The notes under the pieces: generated by a model
Told to the model about the DNA's origin: nothing
Databases searched by the model: none
Seen by the model: the letters and a program-made list of their open reading frames with translations, nothing else
Shown: positions 20,683-30,649 of the stretch, one piece after another
Layout: each line of letters begins with the position of its first letter
How positions within the stretch are numbered: the first letter of the stretch is position 1
Translations under genes and position numbers: made by a program
DNA from: Roridomyces roridus
Lineage: Eukaryota > Basidiomycota > Agaricomycetes > Agaricales > Mycenaceae
DNA: 64,000 nt
Assembly: GCA_029378245.1 (NCBI GenBank)
Contig: JARKIF010000012.1
Location: 1,178,001-1,242,000 of the forward strand
Direction: 5' to 3'

Positions 20683-22007
20683 CTACTGGTTGTCAAGCCA
20701 GTGTCCGGACCTCTTCCCGGCAATCCGCGAGACAATGTGACGCTTGGCCTTAAGGCCCTTGAGCCCCTTGAGCTTCTGCGCAACGTCAGCGAGGGGGCCA
20801 CCGGCAGCTCCAGCTCCAGCGCCAGCAGCCGGGGCGGCGGCAGCGGCAGGAGCGGCGGCGGCAGGAGTCTCGGCGGCGGCAGCCGCAGCACCGGTCTCAG
20901 TCCTGAACAACGGTATGTTAGCTTCCGAGATTCAGAATAAGGATGGAAAAAAAAAACGCACGCAGCAGCAGCGGCCGCAACGGTGTCCGTCGACGCATCG
21001 GTAGCAGCAGCAGCCGTGGTGTTGCCTCCTGATCCGTTCGACACAGCCACGCAAGAGCCAAAAGGACCAGCCAGAGCGGGGTTACGGCATCTACGAGTGC
21101 GGTCAGATCCAACGTGTTACGAATGGTACGAAGGGATTGACGAACCTCATGATGCACGCGTCACCGGTGGGTCCCTGTATTCAATCACATTGTCAGTCAA
21201 AGTCAGTAAGGGAACTTGGATATGCATACAGCTGTGCACGCCATTCCTCTGTAGACAGCTTCAGTTTGAGTCCGCGGGGAAGAGCCACATCAAATGAATA
21301 CTCACGCAGGCATCTGCGCCACGAGCGTAAAGTTGGTAGCCTTGGCCAGCGAAAGGCCGAACTTGCCGGGAACCTGTTGCGTGACTGTAGCAGCTTGGAA
21401 GGTGTTGCCCCCATCGCCCGAGACGTCGCAGGTGTACGGACTACGCACAGAGATCAGTAGCGTCCGCATATATGTAAGAATGAAGCTCACCCAGCACCGT
21501 CCTGGTTAACTTGATGTAGGGTCATAGTGACCGAACCGTCGGCAGCGGCACTGGGAAGACCCGCAGCAGAAGCGGCTGTAAGTAGTGTGAGTTCCGGAGA
21601 AAATGGCTGTAGGAGCTACAGCACTAACCAGCAAGTTGAGAAGCAACGTCGTTGTTGCCGCCGGCTTTGGTCTTTCCACATACACCGGTCTTGCCGCTGG
21701 CGATGTCCTGGTTACGGATGACGCTGATGTGCATGTATGAGATGGCGCCTCACAGCGTATGAAGAAGGGATACTTACCTAGTATCCTGCTCAAAAGGATT
21801 GGGCGTGGAGCCGTCGCGAGGGGTGCTGGCAAGAATTCCAAACCTAGCAAGCGTCGTAAGATGAATTCAGACGAACAAACAGAATACATACCCGGTGCCC
21901 TGGACGCCATTAGCGCCGGAAACCCCAGTGATGGTTCCGTGCGCATGGACGTTCCAAACAGCAGACGCGGAAATGGCGGCAAAGACGAAAAGGTTGTTGA
22001 AGAACAT
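20683..22007 (-). CDS. Egh16/Gas1-like secreted protein, nine exons, intact
   Basis: Proposed exons (complement): 21892-22007, 21778-21843, 21629-21723, 21491-21575, 21306-21440, 21230-21248, 21146-21174, 20962-21090 and 20683-20902. All introns are 48-59 bp with GT-AG ends, and the sum is an uninterrupted 297-aa frame. An N-terminal signal peptide ends in NVHAHG. Family landmarks follow: GFGILASTPRDG, DIASGKTGVCG, GGNNDVASQLA, TMTLHQVNQDGAGPYTCDV, LVAQMPAG, GDACIMRCRNP and GPFGSCVAV. The tail is Ala/Pro-rich and ends in a basic segment (KGLKGLKAKRH). The family, first described from appressorium-expressed genes of plant-infecting ascomycetes, is secreted; its molecular function is unknown. 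The unit 2 partner at 47431-48653 has the same exon lengths up to exon 7. Confidence 0.88.
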
Positions 22008-22246
22008 CGTGGTTTGGTTGCACGAGAGAAAGTTGAGATTGTGAAGTCGAAAGGAAGGCGAAGAGTGTTGTAAAATGTGGAGAGTGACTAGCACAACAGC
22101 GGCGAAGAAGTTCCGGACCTGAAGGAATGTCAGGAGGAGAATCGAATGTGCAGAATAGGAAGTACTCGGTGAAAATCGAGGAGGGTTCTAGACCCGTTGA
22201 GGGAGGGGAAGAGGTGGCTTGGAGAAAGAGTGGCGTTTGCTGCCTG

Positions 22247-22256
22247 GTTTTTATAC
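22247..22256 (-). promoter_or_regulatory. TATA-like box of Egh16-like gene (unit 1)
   Basis: GGTATAAAAA on the minus strand lies 240 bp before the ATG. The same motif is kept at a similar distance in the unit 2 copy (48854-48863), which supports a promoter role. Confidence 0.5.
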
Positions 22257-23273
22257 CTGAAGACAAGGCAGGGTATACGTATTATTATTATTGAACAAAG
22301 GGGGGTCGGGAACTGTTTCCAAGAGCTTGAGTGAGTTTATGATATCAGGATCCGGTCGTCGAGGAGAGCTGCTCCGAGAGCATCAGGTATGTCTTCCGGG
22401 AGAAGACCAACATTACTTCCTTGACGTGCGTTGCGAGGTATTTCTTTGCATGACGAGACTAAGGACAGGGGACTTATATTATGCAGGGCTCAACAGCGGG
22501 TGATTTGGGGCAGGACAAGGCGGCGCCAGGGCAACGGACAGTTGGAAGGATTGATTCTTCGAAAAAGAACCTATCCAAACAGTCAAAGAGATTCCACAGG
22601 CTCCACTGGGCTTGCAAGACATGAGCTAGGGTTTGAGACAGCGTTGATGGTGGTGGTCGCTGGTCAAGAGTGACTTGGCGAGATCAGATCGTGATGTCCG
22701 AAGGCCGAGGCTGACAGTGACAGTGACACGACCACGTGCAGTACTGTTGCCACTCCATATTATATCTGGTGCAACAATATGCGGAGATGAATGCTTGGAT
22801 GAAAGTAATAGGGGAAGGGCTACGCTTGCATTCGTCGACCATCAAATGCACCGTAATAGAAAAACCTGTTCTCCGACCGTTCAGTCAACTCGGCTCACTT
22901 CAACACTTCGGAGATAGCTCCACACGAGAATGCAATGGACTTCGACATCTTCATTGATGCAGATGGGTCAAGGACGTTGTATCATTTCAGCTTTCTTTTA
23001 GCAAGTTTCCTCCGGCTATCAGTGATGTATCATCTGGGACTGGATGCGAAGCTCAGCTTCCGAGTTCTGCTCCCAGTTGAATGCGGCAACTTTGGACGGC
23101 TGCTGGAGCCATCCATTTTCTGTAAGCCCATCTTGTTTCAAAAGCCCAAGACGAGGTCAACTTCTGTGGCATGAACCATCATCTGATGGTCGCCGTCTCC
23201 GTGCGGCAGTGCCGTGATGGTATGTACGTACGACCCTCTTTCGTCTCCCACCACGCTCACTCCAGAGCAACCA
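22257..23273. other. Intergenic, diverged between duplicated units
   Basis: No gene is supported. Stretches such as GGAAGGATTGATT near 22543 and the GGTGGT region near 22650 recur near 48991 and 49115, so this is part of the D-block duplication. Confidence 0.4.
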
Positions 23274-26200
23274 ATGCACTCCCCCGATCTCTCTCAAGAA
23301 CTGATCGACCTCGTCATCAGTCACCTTTCCGAGGATCGAGCCACCGTCTTGGCATGCGCCTTGGTCTGTCGAGACTGGGTCCCGTCTGCACGAGGCAATC
23401 TCACACTGTATATCCGCCACGACACCATCAGGAAAAGCCTCCTTTGGAAATATGGTTAGATTCTCCCAGGTTACCCAGAAAAAAGGTCCAAACTGACGGT
23501 ATTCGGGAGATTGGGTCTGTTTCCTACTTTGTAACCTTGAAAATAATTTGCCCCGAAAATGAGGGAATTTAGTGGTGTTTTGGACAAGCTTTCCGGGTAA
23601 TCTGCCGTGAATCTGGTTGAAAAAAAGGTTCCACTTGGTACTCAGGTACAACAGAAGAGGTCACAAAAAATTGCATTGGGTATCTACACATTACAACGTG
23701 GGCAGAGATAAGGTAGAGTAGGAGAGAGGGGCGACGAGAGGAGGACCAGCAAGAGACGATGGCGTGGGTTCAATGGCGAGCGGGAAAAGTCAAACTCACG
23801 GGGTACAGCGATTGATGATGCAGAGAGGGATGACAGGCGAGAGACGATGTACGACGATGTGGTGAGAGAGCAGTGGGGAGAGCGATGAACAAAGTTGAAA
23901 AATCGTTCGGAAGCTCTTTGATCTGGTGTGAGCCCTGGCAGCGTTGAGAAAACAGTAGCCGTAAGAGAAGAGAGGGAGAAACTCAACGGACGAGGTGGCG
24001 TGCAGTTGACAAGCATGTATCTTGGCCAACGATGAGTTGCTGGTGAGGAACACGATGAGCTACGATGAGACGACGGGCGGCGATGGACGAGAATTCGTGA
24101 TCGGACGACGGCAGAGGGCGGCTCTAGTCGTGATGGACGGATCGACCGAAAACGAGTACTTGAGACTGACAGGCGGCTGTTGTACGAACAATAAAACAAG
24201 CAGTGGCAAGCACGGTCTGTTGGACATCTCAGTGAACATGCACAGCGGAGGCAGATGCTCATCAGGGTGACACGACGTCCATGCAAACTCGTGCTTCGTC
24301 CCATACTTTGTTCCGAGCTGCGTGCGGATCATGAGACGGAGGAGTGAACAGTAAGCTCACATGCCTGCGAGGATCTGAGCATTGACACAGCGGAGATTAC
24401 AGAACATACACACCCTTGGATTCATTGACACCTACCGCCGGCCAACGAGAGATTCTCCGGGACGAGGAGAGCTCAGTGGCGGGTGCAGCGACTCACGACT
24501 CAGGCGAGCGGAAGGGAGAGAAGCCTGAGACGGGTCTGGACGGGATGGCGGGAGGAGAGCGAGGAACGAGGAGGCGGGGAGTGTGGAATCCGTAGTTGAG
24601 GAAGGGACATGGGAGGAGATGGGAGGAGGAAACAAAAGAGCGTTTGTTTGCGGTTGGTGTCTGCGGCCGCAGATCGGATCCGATATCGATTTGTCATGAT
24701 CCCGTGATCGGGATTTGGGAGGCCGGGCCGGAATGACTCACTCGATCACATTCTCAGGCTTCTCCTTTGCAATTACCTTCGCAGTTCTTGCCCCTTGGTG
24801 CTCGGTGCCCTCACAAACTCGACCCCGCTCGTATCCGCCACACTTCCTTCAAACCCGGGCTTCATTGTCTACACCCATCTGTTGCTGTTGATGACCACAC
24901 GGCTCGACCCGTACTCCCAGCTCGGCCAGTTCCTGAGCCGCTTGAAGGATACCTTGTGAGCCTGTTCTTTGGTCGCCGGCGGCTGTGCGGAAGCGGGCGT
25001 CCTTCAGGAGCCTTCAGGCTTAGATTTGCGAGGGCCGAGGCCGCTGATTACTGAGCCTTCATTCCATCCGTCGTCTTCCTTTGACTACTTGTATTGACAT
25101 TCCCTTCTCTCTGAATACACCTTTAAAATATGCCCCGTCGTCAACCTAGTTGTTACCCGATGTCCAACCACTGTCTCTGACTCGATGAGCCGCCTTGAGA
25201 CGATCAACTACGTTCAGCAACTTGATTGATTTTTGTGGTTTGGCCCAGGTTGGGGCCAGGTTTGCTCAAATCCTACCAATATTCCGGGTTTATCCAATTC
25301 TGGCCAAACTGGTGAGATTTGTTTTAGGGGATGCCAAATTGCCCCCAGATTTCCGAAGGAGATTTTTTCCTGATGACGTTAATCACCTTCGTCTCCCTGT
25401 TCAACGCCCGGCAAACGACCTTTCGTCCATTTGTCCGGCGCGTTTACTTCCCAGACCGAAATCCTTGGGCCTACGCGGAGGCGGATCTGCCGCTCTCCTT
25501 GCCCACGTTACCCCAGTTTTCCGTCCTGCTGTCCCTCACGATGGCGACCATGCTCCTCACCCAGAGGTTACCGCCACTGTCCAACCTCACGGAGCTCAAT
25601 CTTCTTTTCTGCACATTCAAAAGATACTCCGACCTCGTACAGTCGCTGTCCGGACTCCCTCTCCTGCGACACCTGACGTTATTGTCGATGAAATGGAAGG
25701 ACTATTTATCAGGGGACCGACCGGTCCTCCCCACCATCGAGCTCGACTCGTTGAATCTCATTCTTCCCAATCAAATTCCGCAAGAGGACATCTTGTTCTC
25801 GTGGAGGCCGCGACGGCTGCAGCTCCAATCCTACGTCCAGTCACCCGCCATCTTCCTGACCATATCAAGGTACCTCCGGTACCTTGGCGTCCATCTCGAG
25901 AGCTTACATCTTGACAATCCAGGTGAGTATCTCATTTCAATGCTCAACGCAGAAAGTCTGACCTGAACTCTTAGACGTTCCGTCTGCGATGGAGTTCACG
26001 CACAACAGCGGTCTTCAGCACCTCACGATATCCAACGCCGTGCGGATCAGCGTACCTAAACAGACTGTTGGCGTCTCTCCCCATATTCTCCGCCACCTCG
26101 CACGCATCGTCGGATTCTGTCGGCTGAAGAGTCTCACCCTGCCGGTGACCCCGGAGCTGGACGTCGAGGTCGTCGGATACGAGATGCTCTCAATGGAGGA

Positions 26201-26420
26201 ACTCGTCTCGCAGCTGCTAAGCTCGGACATGCTAGCAGATGATTTGGAAGTCACGGTTGATGTGGCTAGAGGGAAGGTGGACGCACCGGATTGGTCGTCG
26301 ACGATTCGCGCGACGGAGGCGATAATTCGGGGAGGTAGTATCCCTCTTTCGTCTTCCAGAGTTAGTATTGTGCGCTGCCACGGGGGGCGAATCGGCGTGC
26401 GGATTCGCGCAGCTGTGTAG
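23274..26420 (+). pseudogene. F-box/LRR-like gene split by a CAGG-type element
   Basis: The ATG at 23274 opens the F-box (LSQELIDLVISHLSEDRATV, LACALVCRDW), and the frame is cut at 23429 by a 1944-bp element. Coding resumes at 25375 and proceeds through leucine-rich segments (LPPLSNLTELNLLFC, LPLLRHLTLLSM). A 52-bp intron at 25923-25974 sits at the family position, then DVPSAMEFTHNSGLQHLTI and the stop at 26418-26420. Omitting the element and one copy of its AT border dinucleotide leaves 1149 coding bases, an unbroken 382-aa frame. The gene therefore appears otherwise intact, and the insertion may be recent or segregating. Confidence 0.82.
23429..25372. mobile_element. CAGG-type TIR element A (1944 bp), superfamily unassigned
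   Basis: The left end CAGGAAAAGCCTCCTTTGGA and the reverse of the right end CAGGAAAAAATCTCCTTCGG form imperfect inverted repeats of about 30 bp. The dinucleotide AT borders both sides (23427-23428, 25373-25374). The same terminal motif and AT border occur at 35476-40223. No transposase is recognised; a 206-codon minus-strand frame at 23684-24304 has a simple Ser/Arg-rich composition. Non-autonomous. Confidence 0.75.
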
Positions 26421-26734
26421 ACACGTACTTACAACAGGGCATAGTACGTCGATTTGATACCCCCGCGCCTCAGAAGATGTGACCTAGCCTACTAACGAGA
26501 GAGGAAGATCCCAGGTGGCGACCATGCGTTCTTAGCGTACCTTTCAGTTGAGGGTGAACAGAAGAATAGCTCAGCCGCGCTTGCGCTGGGAGCCAAGCCA
26601 CTTGGAGCTGGACTTCAAACGGCTTGCCCAAATTCGTCTCCGCCTGGGCGACTATAGCTAGTCAAGCTCCAGCTGGCAACAGTAGTTATTCGAGGTTGTC
26701 ATAAGTATTATGCTCGAAACAGCGCAAGAAATAA
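26421..26734. other. Intergenic between convergent F-box genes
   Basis: This 3'-to-3' spacer of about 310 bp has no ORF or repeat recognised; it should contain both polyadenylation regions. Confidence 0.4.
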
Positions 26735-27881
26735 TTACTCAGAGTCCCCCGGAGGGATAACAATCTTTCCCTCGACCACGCCTACAATCTTCGTCCTCTC
26801 CGACGGCAGGAATTCAGAGACCGTTTCCTCCAAGCTCGCCGTTACATAGTGGGGAGGGAGCCCCGACAGAACGATCCGCAGCTCTCTCAATCCCTCCAGT
26901 CCTGGGATTTGCAGGAGGTCCTTGATCAATTCCTGAGAGAGCGACGTCAGAGTCATGCGAGCCCAGGGAGGTGCCGGGCTCGAGACGGAGAGCGTTAAGG
27001 TTTGGAGCTGACAGTGGGCAGCGATCCGGGGGAGGAAGGGGAGGAGGAGAGGGGAGACGCGCAGCGCTTCCACGTCAGAGGTTATGTAGACTCCGCCTAT
27101 TTCGAGCCGTTGGAGGTTGGTGTTGCGGGAAAAGTCAATTTGCGATGATATATCTGAAAACGGTCAGGACTCTGCACACACGATAATCTCAGGGCAGAGA
27201 CATACCTGGACCTTGGAGACATAGTTCCGTTAGATGCCTGCCCAGAACGTGCAGGTATCTTGTGGTCGGACCCGCATCGGCTGTGGAATAGAGGAAACAC
27301 TTGAAAATCATTTTTCGGGGGCGCAGGACGTGGAAATTGTCCGGACGCGGGATCAAGTCCATCTGCAAGGACTCCAGGTCAATCGGAGCGACATTTTGTA
27401 CCTGGAGCAGAGACGAATCGTTCCACATCGGGGTCTCCAACGCCAGATGGCGGAGGCGGGGGAAGCTGGCCACGGATCCAAGGATACCGGCCCACGACTC
27501 AAAGTGGCAGTTGGAGAGTGTGAGTTCGACCACGGTCGGATGCGACGGGAACTCGGCGAGGCGCATCTGAGACAGCTGAAGGGAGTGTAGAGCCGTGAAT
27601 GTGGGTATAAATGGGAGGATGAGCTCTGCCAACCCGTCTCGTTGCAATACGAGAGCGACTTCCAGCCGGCGAGTAGACTGGGGAAGGGTGGTTTTGGGGT
27701 TTTGGATGAGCTCGATGAACGAGGTGACTTTGTCGTCGTAGATGATTATGGGAAAATGTCTGCGAGAGCATGCGACCCAGTTGCGGCAAACCAGGGCGCA
27801 TGCGAGCAGAGCGGAGAAGTCGTCGCCAAGTTGGGAGATGGCAAGGTCAGTGAGTTCCACTGGAAGTCTTGGGCGAGACAT
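26735..27881 (-). CDS. F-box/LRR-like protein, 364 aa, intact
   Basis: Two exons, complement 27206-27881 and complement 26735-27153, are joined over a 52-bp intron (GTATGT...TTTCAG) and give 1095 coding bases, an uninterrupted 364-aa frame. The start is chosen at 27881, where the protein opens directly with the F-box (MSRPRLPVELTDLAISQLG, LLACALVCRNW). Leucine-rich segments, the LTELCLQGPG motif before the intron, and a C-terminal RTKIVGVVEGKIVIP follow. Upstream in-frame methionines exist but would add a tail not found in relatives. The gene is transcribed divergently from the one at 28081. A 3'-half copy is at 49709-50300. Confidence 0.85.
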
Positions 27882-28080
27882 CCGGAGTCGGCGAGTCTGT
27901 TTGGGAGTCTTCTGAGCACGGTAGGTGAGTAGTGCAAGAAGTACTGTACTCGTGGTGCGAGGCTGAAGGAGACAATAGTGGACGCAAGGTGAACCGGTGA
28001 ACGTGGACGGAAAACAGACTAACAGCGCTTTGATCCGCATCAATCCAGACTTGACTCACACCACCATCGGCCGACGCCCA
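27882..28080. promoter_or_regulatory. Bidirectional promoter region of divergent F-box pair
   Basis: Only 199 bp separate the two start codons, so both genes must share this promoter. Part of it (GACTTGACTCAC.CCACCATCGG) is retained at about 50321-50340 in unit 2. No clear TATA box is seen. Confidence 0.5.
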
Positions 28081-29270
28081 ATGCCCCGCCGCCACATCCC
28101 AACCGAACTCGTTGGCCTCATCATCGGCCATGTGGATGCCTATCTCGATCCGAAGACCATCTTGGCATGCGCCTTGGTCTGTCGCGTATGGGTCCCATTC
28201 GCACGTGGCGAAATGGAGCTCGTCATACTACGCCGAGGCATCGACGACCCCCGCAAAACCTTACGCTTTGTCGACCTGTTCAATGCTCCACAGGCCACAT
28301 TCCCTTCTTTCATTCGCCGCCTAGAAATCTCCTTGTGGGGACAACAGGCTGAAGATGAAGCCGCGCTCTTGCCGTTATTGGGTCGATTCCCGGCGTTGAA
28401 GCACCTGAGAATGCTCGGGATGCGCATCGCTCAACTCCCGCCGGTACCCACACTCATCAGCCTCAATTTTTTGTCCTGTAAATTGACGAGCCGTGGCCGA
28501 TTTTTACGATCCTTGACCAACCTTCCCGCTCTCCGACGTTTTGATTTGACCTTTGGAAATGCGAATCTGCAGACGACGACCAGGAACGCTCTACACTTCC
28601 CACGGTAGTTGTGAACACCCTGGCAGTGCGTTTGGTAGAAAATCCGGAGGAGAGCATACTTTTCTGTTTGCGACCGCGGAAATTAAGGCTCTATTCTCCG
28701 GACCACCAGGAAACCTGGGCGGTTTACGGAGGTTATCTGCGACACCTAGGCTGTCATCTTGTATACCTACACCTCAATGGGACTAGTATGTTTTTCTTCA
28801 ATCCCAAAGCAAAGCAGACTCAATTGTCGAATCAGATATTCCGTTGACTGTGAAGTTCGCGCATTGCACTGGTCTTCAGCATCTTACCGTGTCCGGAGCC
28901 GCGCATTTTGATCTTGAGGCTCGCAGAATGAACGTCTCTACTCCACTTCTACACCTCCTTACCCGCATCACCGCTCACTGCTCGCTTCGCACCCTCACAT
29001 TGACGTCCTGGCAGCATTCAGATGGTCTCGAATCTTAGATCTATCAAGGCCACTACTCCGGTGGCATCTGCTGCGGACTTGTTACGAAGCAAAGACATCG
29101 AGGGTCTCATGGAGCTTCGCATCCTTGTGGAAACCGGGGTATTTTCCCAATCGGGGGCGAACATCTTCGAGTCGATAATCCGCGAGTCTGTTCCATCGTC
29201 GACCCGGATCAGGGTAGTGGCAGGTGTGGAGGGGAGGGCTACTGTCGTGCACCCTGGCACAAGTTAGTTC
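28081..29270 (+). pseudogene. F-box/LRR-like gene with two frameshifts
   Basis: The ATG at 28081 gives a good F-box (IPTELVGLIIGHV, LACALVCRVW) and leucine-rich segments. The frame shifts by one base near 28590 (stop TAG at 28606), where LPTVVVNTLAV continues in another frame. An intron with a GTATGT donor lies around 28787-28836 and is followed by IPLTVKFAHCTGLQHLTVSG. A second one-base shift falls near 29022-29036. The C-terminal segment LMELRILVETG...IRVVAGVEGRA ends near 29270. A fragment of the same gene occurs at 51000-51165. Frameshifts could in principle be assembly errors, but two in one gene favour decay. Confidence 0.75.
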
Positions 29271-29346
29271 ACGTGATATATTCACGAAATAATTTATTAT
29301 TGCTCCTATGGCTCCTATCCAGCCTTGACTCACACCAGCACCCCAA

Positions 29347-29463
29347 TGTCTTACCCGCACCTCCCATCCGAACTCGTCGGCGTCATCCTCGAGCAGCTGG
29401 ACGGATATCAGCACGCACTCTTACTGTACTATTTCAACCGGATCTTCGGCCCTTGTGACCTGT
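29347..29463 (+). pseudogene. F-box gene stub
   Basis: The ATG at 29347 is followed by LPSELVGVILEQLDGYQHAL, a typical F-box start, preceded by the same kind of upstream sequence (TTGACTCACACCA) as at 28050. The frame ends after 38 codons and no leucine-rich region follows. It is an isolated 5' fragment. Confidence 0.65.
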
Positions 29464-30097
29464 GACCTTCATCCTTCACTTTTTCAACATTCGAATTACC
29501 ATATAAGGAAGGCCGCCAAAGGGTTGACGATTCCTCCTGAACTTGTGGTTTGGAACCGTTACTATTTCGGCCAGCTCAGCGGATAATTTGGCTGCGTCGC
29601 CAACATTTATATCTCATCAGCGAATATAAGAGCTAACGTCTTGCTTTCGTCTCAGCATACATGAACACCCGCGTCAGCGTCCTGTTCATTGCGAATATCC
29701 CGCCAACGGCAAGTCATTTTTTGTACTAATCTACAACCGGTAGAGCTACACCTCTATGTTCCGGGGCTGGCTAAGTTACATGAGTATCTGAACACAGGAC
29801 ACACTGCTGAACAGACAAGATAGCAAATTAGAGAACGATGTCAACAGCGGTCCGGGAGTGGTGAGATCGAGGTAAGAGATTATTTGGGTATGGGCGTAAT
29901 AAACGGAGGTCAGGAGAGGTCAGGAGAGTAGGTTCAGTGCTGGATAACATGGCCGTACAACTACTGCCCAACGGCAACGATAGAGAAGTCATTTTAAATG
30001 GTCAAGATATTGACCGGCGACGCGGTCTTCCTGCGACGCAAAGCCAGCGTCGCAGATATTCCACGATTGGAAGGTAGGCTCTGCAGATGAGCTTCCT
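29464..30097. other. Spacer between duplicated units
   Basis: No gene, repeat or TIR pair is recognised. It separates the end of unit 1 from the first recognisable sequence of unit 2 (homology begins near 29995 and matches about 5080). Confidence 0.4.
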
Positions 30098-30142
30098 TCA
30101 ACATCTGGAATCAACAGCAGTTGGCAGCACAATCTTGGGCAA

Positions 30143-30601
30143 TCACAGATCAAGACGCACTTCGATCTCGGTCTCGAACTTTCGGGCATCACGAATGCCG
30201 CGTAGGATCGTGAACGAGTGACCCTTGAAGAACTCGCGCAGCCCGACGGCAAGGGATTGAGAGTTGGCTAGAGTCTGCTGACGTATTTGGGAGACCCTGA
30301 CCTGGAGACTGGTGGCTTCGAGTCAGTACGGTGTATTTGGACCCAAAACGACGCACCTCGCCAACGCCGTGGCGTGTGTATCACCCAGAATTCCAGCCTC
30401 CATGGCAGCGAAATACGTTTTCTCAGCGGACTCGATCGATAAAATCAATAGATCCAGAAGGCGAATTGGAGAAAGCGCTTGGAGCGCATATAGGAGCAGG
30501 CAGCCGATAGTGACCGCCAAGAGTATCTTCCAGTTGGCGGAGCTTGTAGTGGGCATCGCCGATGCCAAGGCGGAGAGGGGGGTATCGCTGAAGGTGGACA
30601 T
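30143..30601 (-). pseudogene. Small single-pass membrane protein, unit 2 copy, premature stop
   Basis: Exons are complement 30357-30601 and complement 30143-30308, with a 48-bp intron. Exon 1 has the same length (245 bp) as the unit 1 gene at 5455-5699 and almost the same protein, including the hydrophobic ILLAVTIGCLLLYALQ. In exon 2 the Arg codon CGA of the unit 1 copy is TGA here (30143-30145), so the product would end at 136 aa instead of 151. The reading frame beyond the stop is still alignable to 30098. It may still make a slightly shorter protein; loss of function is only suspected. Confidence 0.6.
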
Positions 30602-30649
30602 CGGGCCTCGGAAGGTTGCTGTGGGTGGCGAATCAATTTATATTGAAAT

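Noticed and set aside
20605..21050. Overlapping frames rich in Ala, Gly or Arg on both strands
   Set aside because: They are shadows of Egh16-like exons 8 and 9 (GCN-rich codons); only the minus-strand frame joins the other exons in phase.
23684..24304. 206-codon frame inside CAGG element A as a transposase
   Set aside because: Low-complexity Ser/Arg/Pro composition, with no catalytic DDE/D or zinc-finger motif visible.
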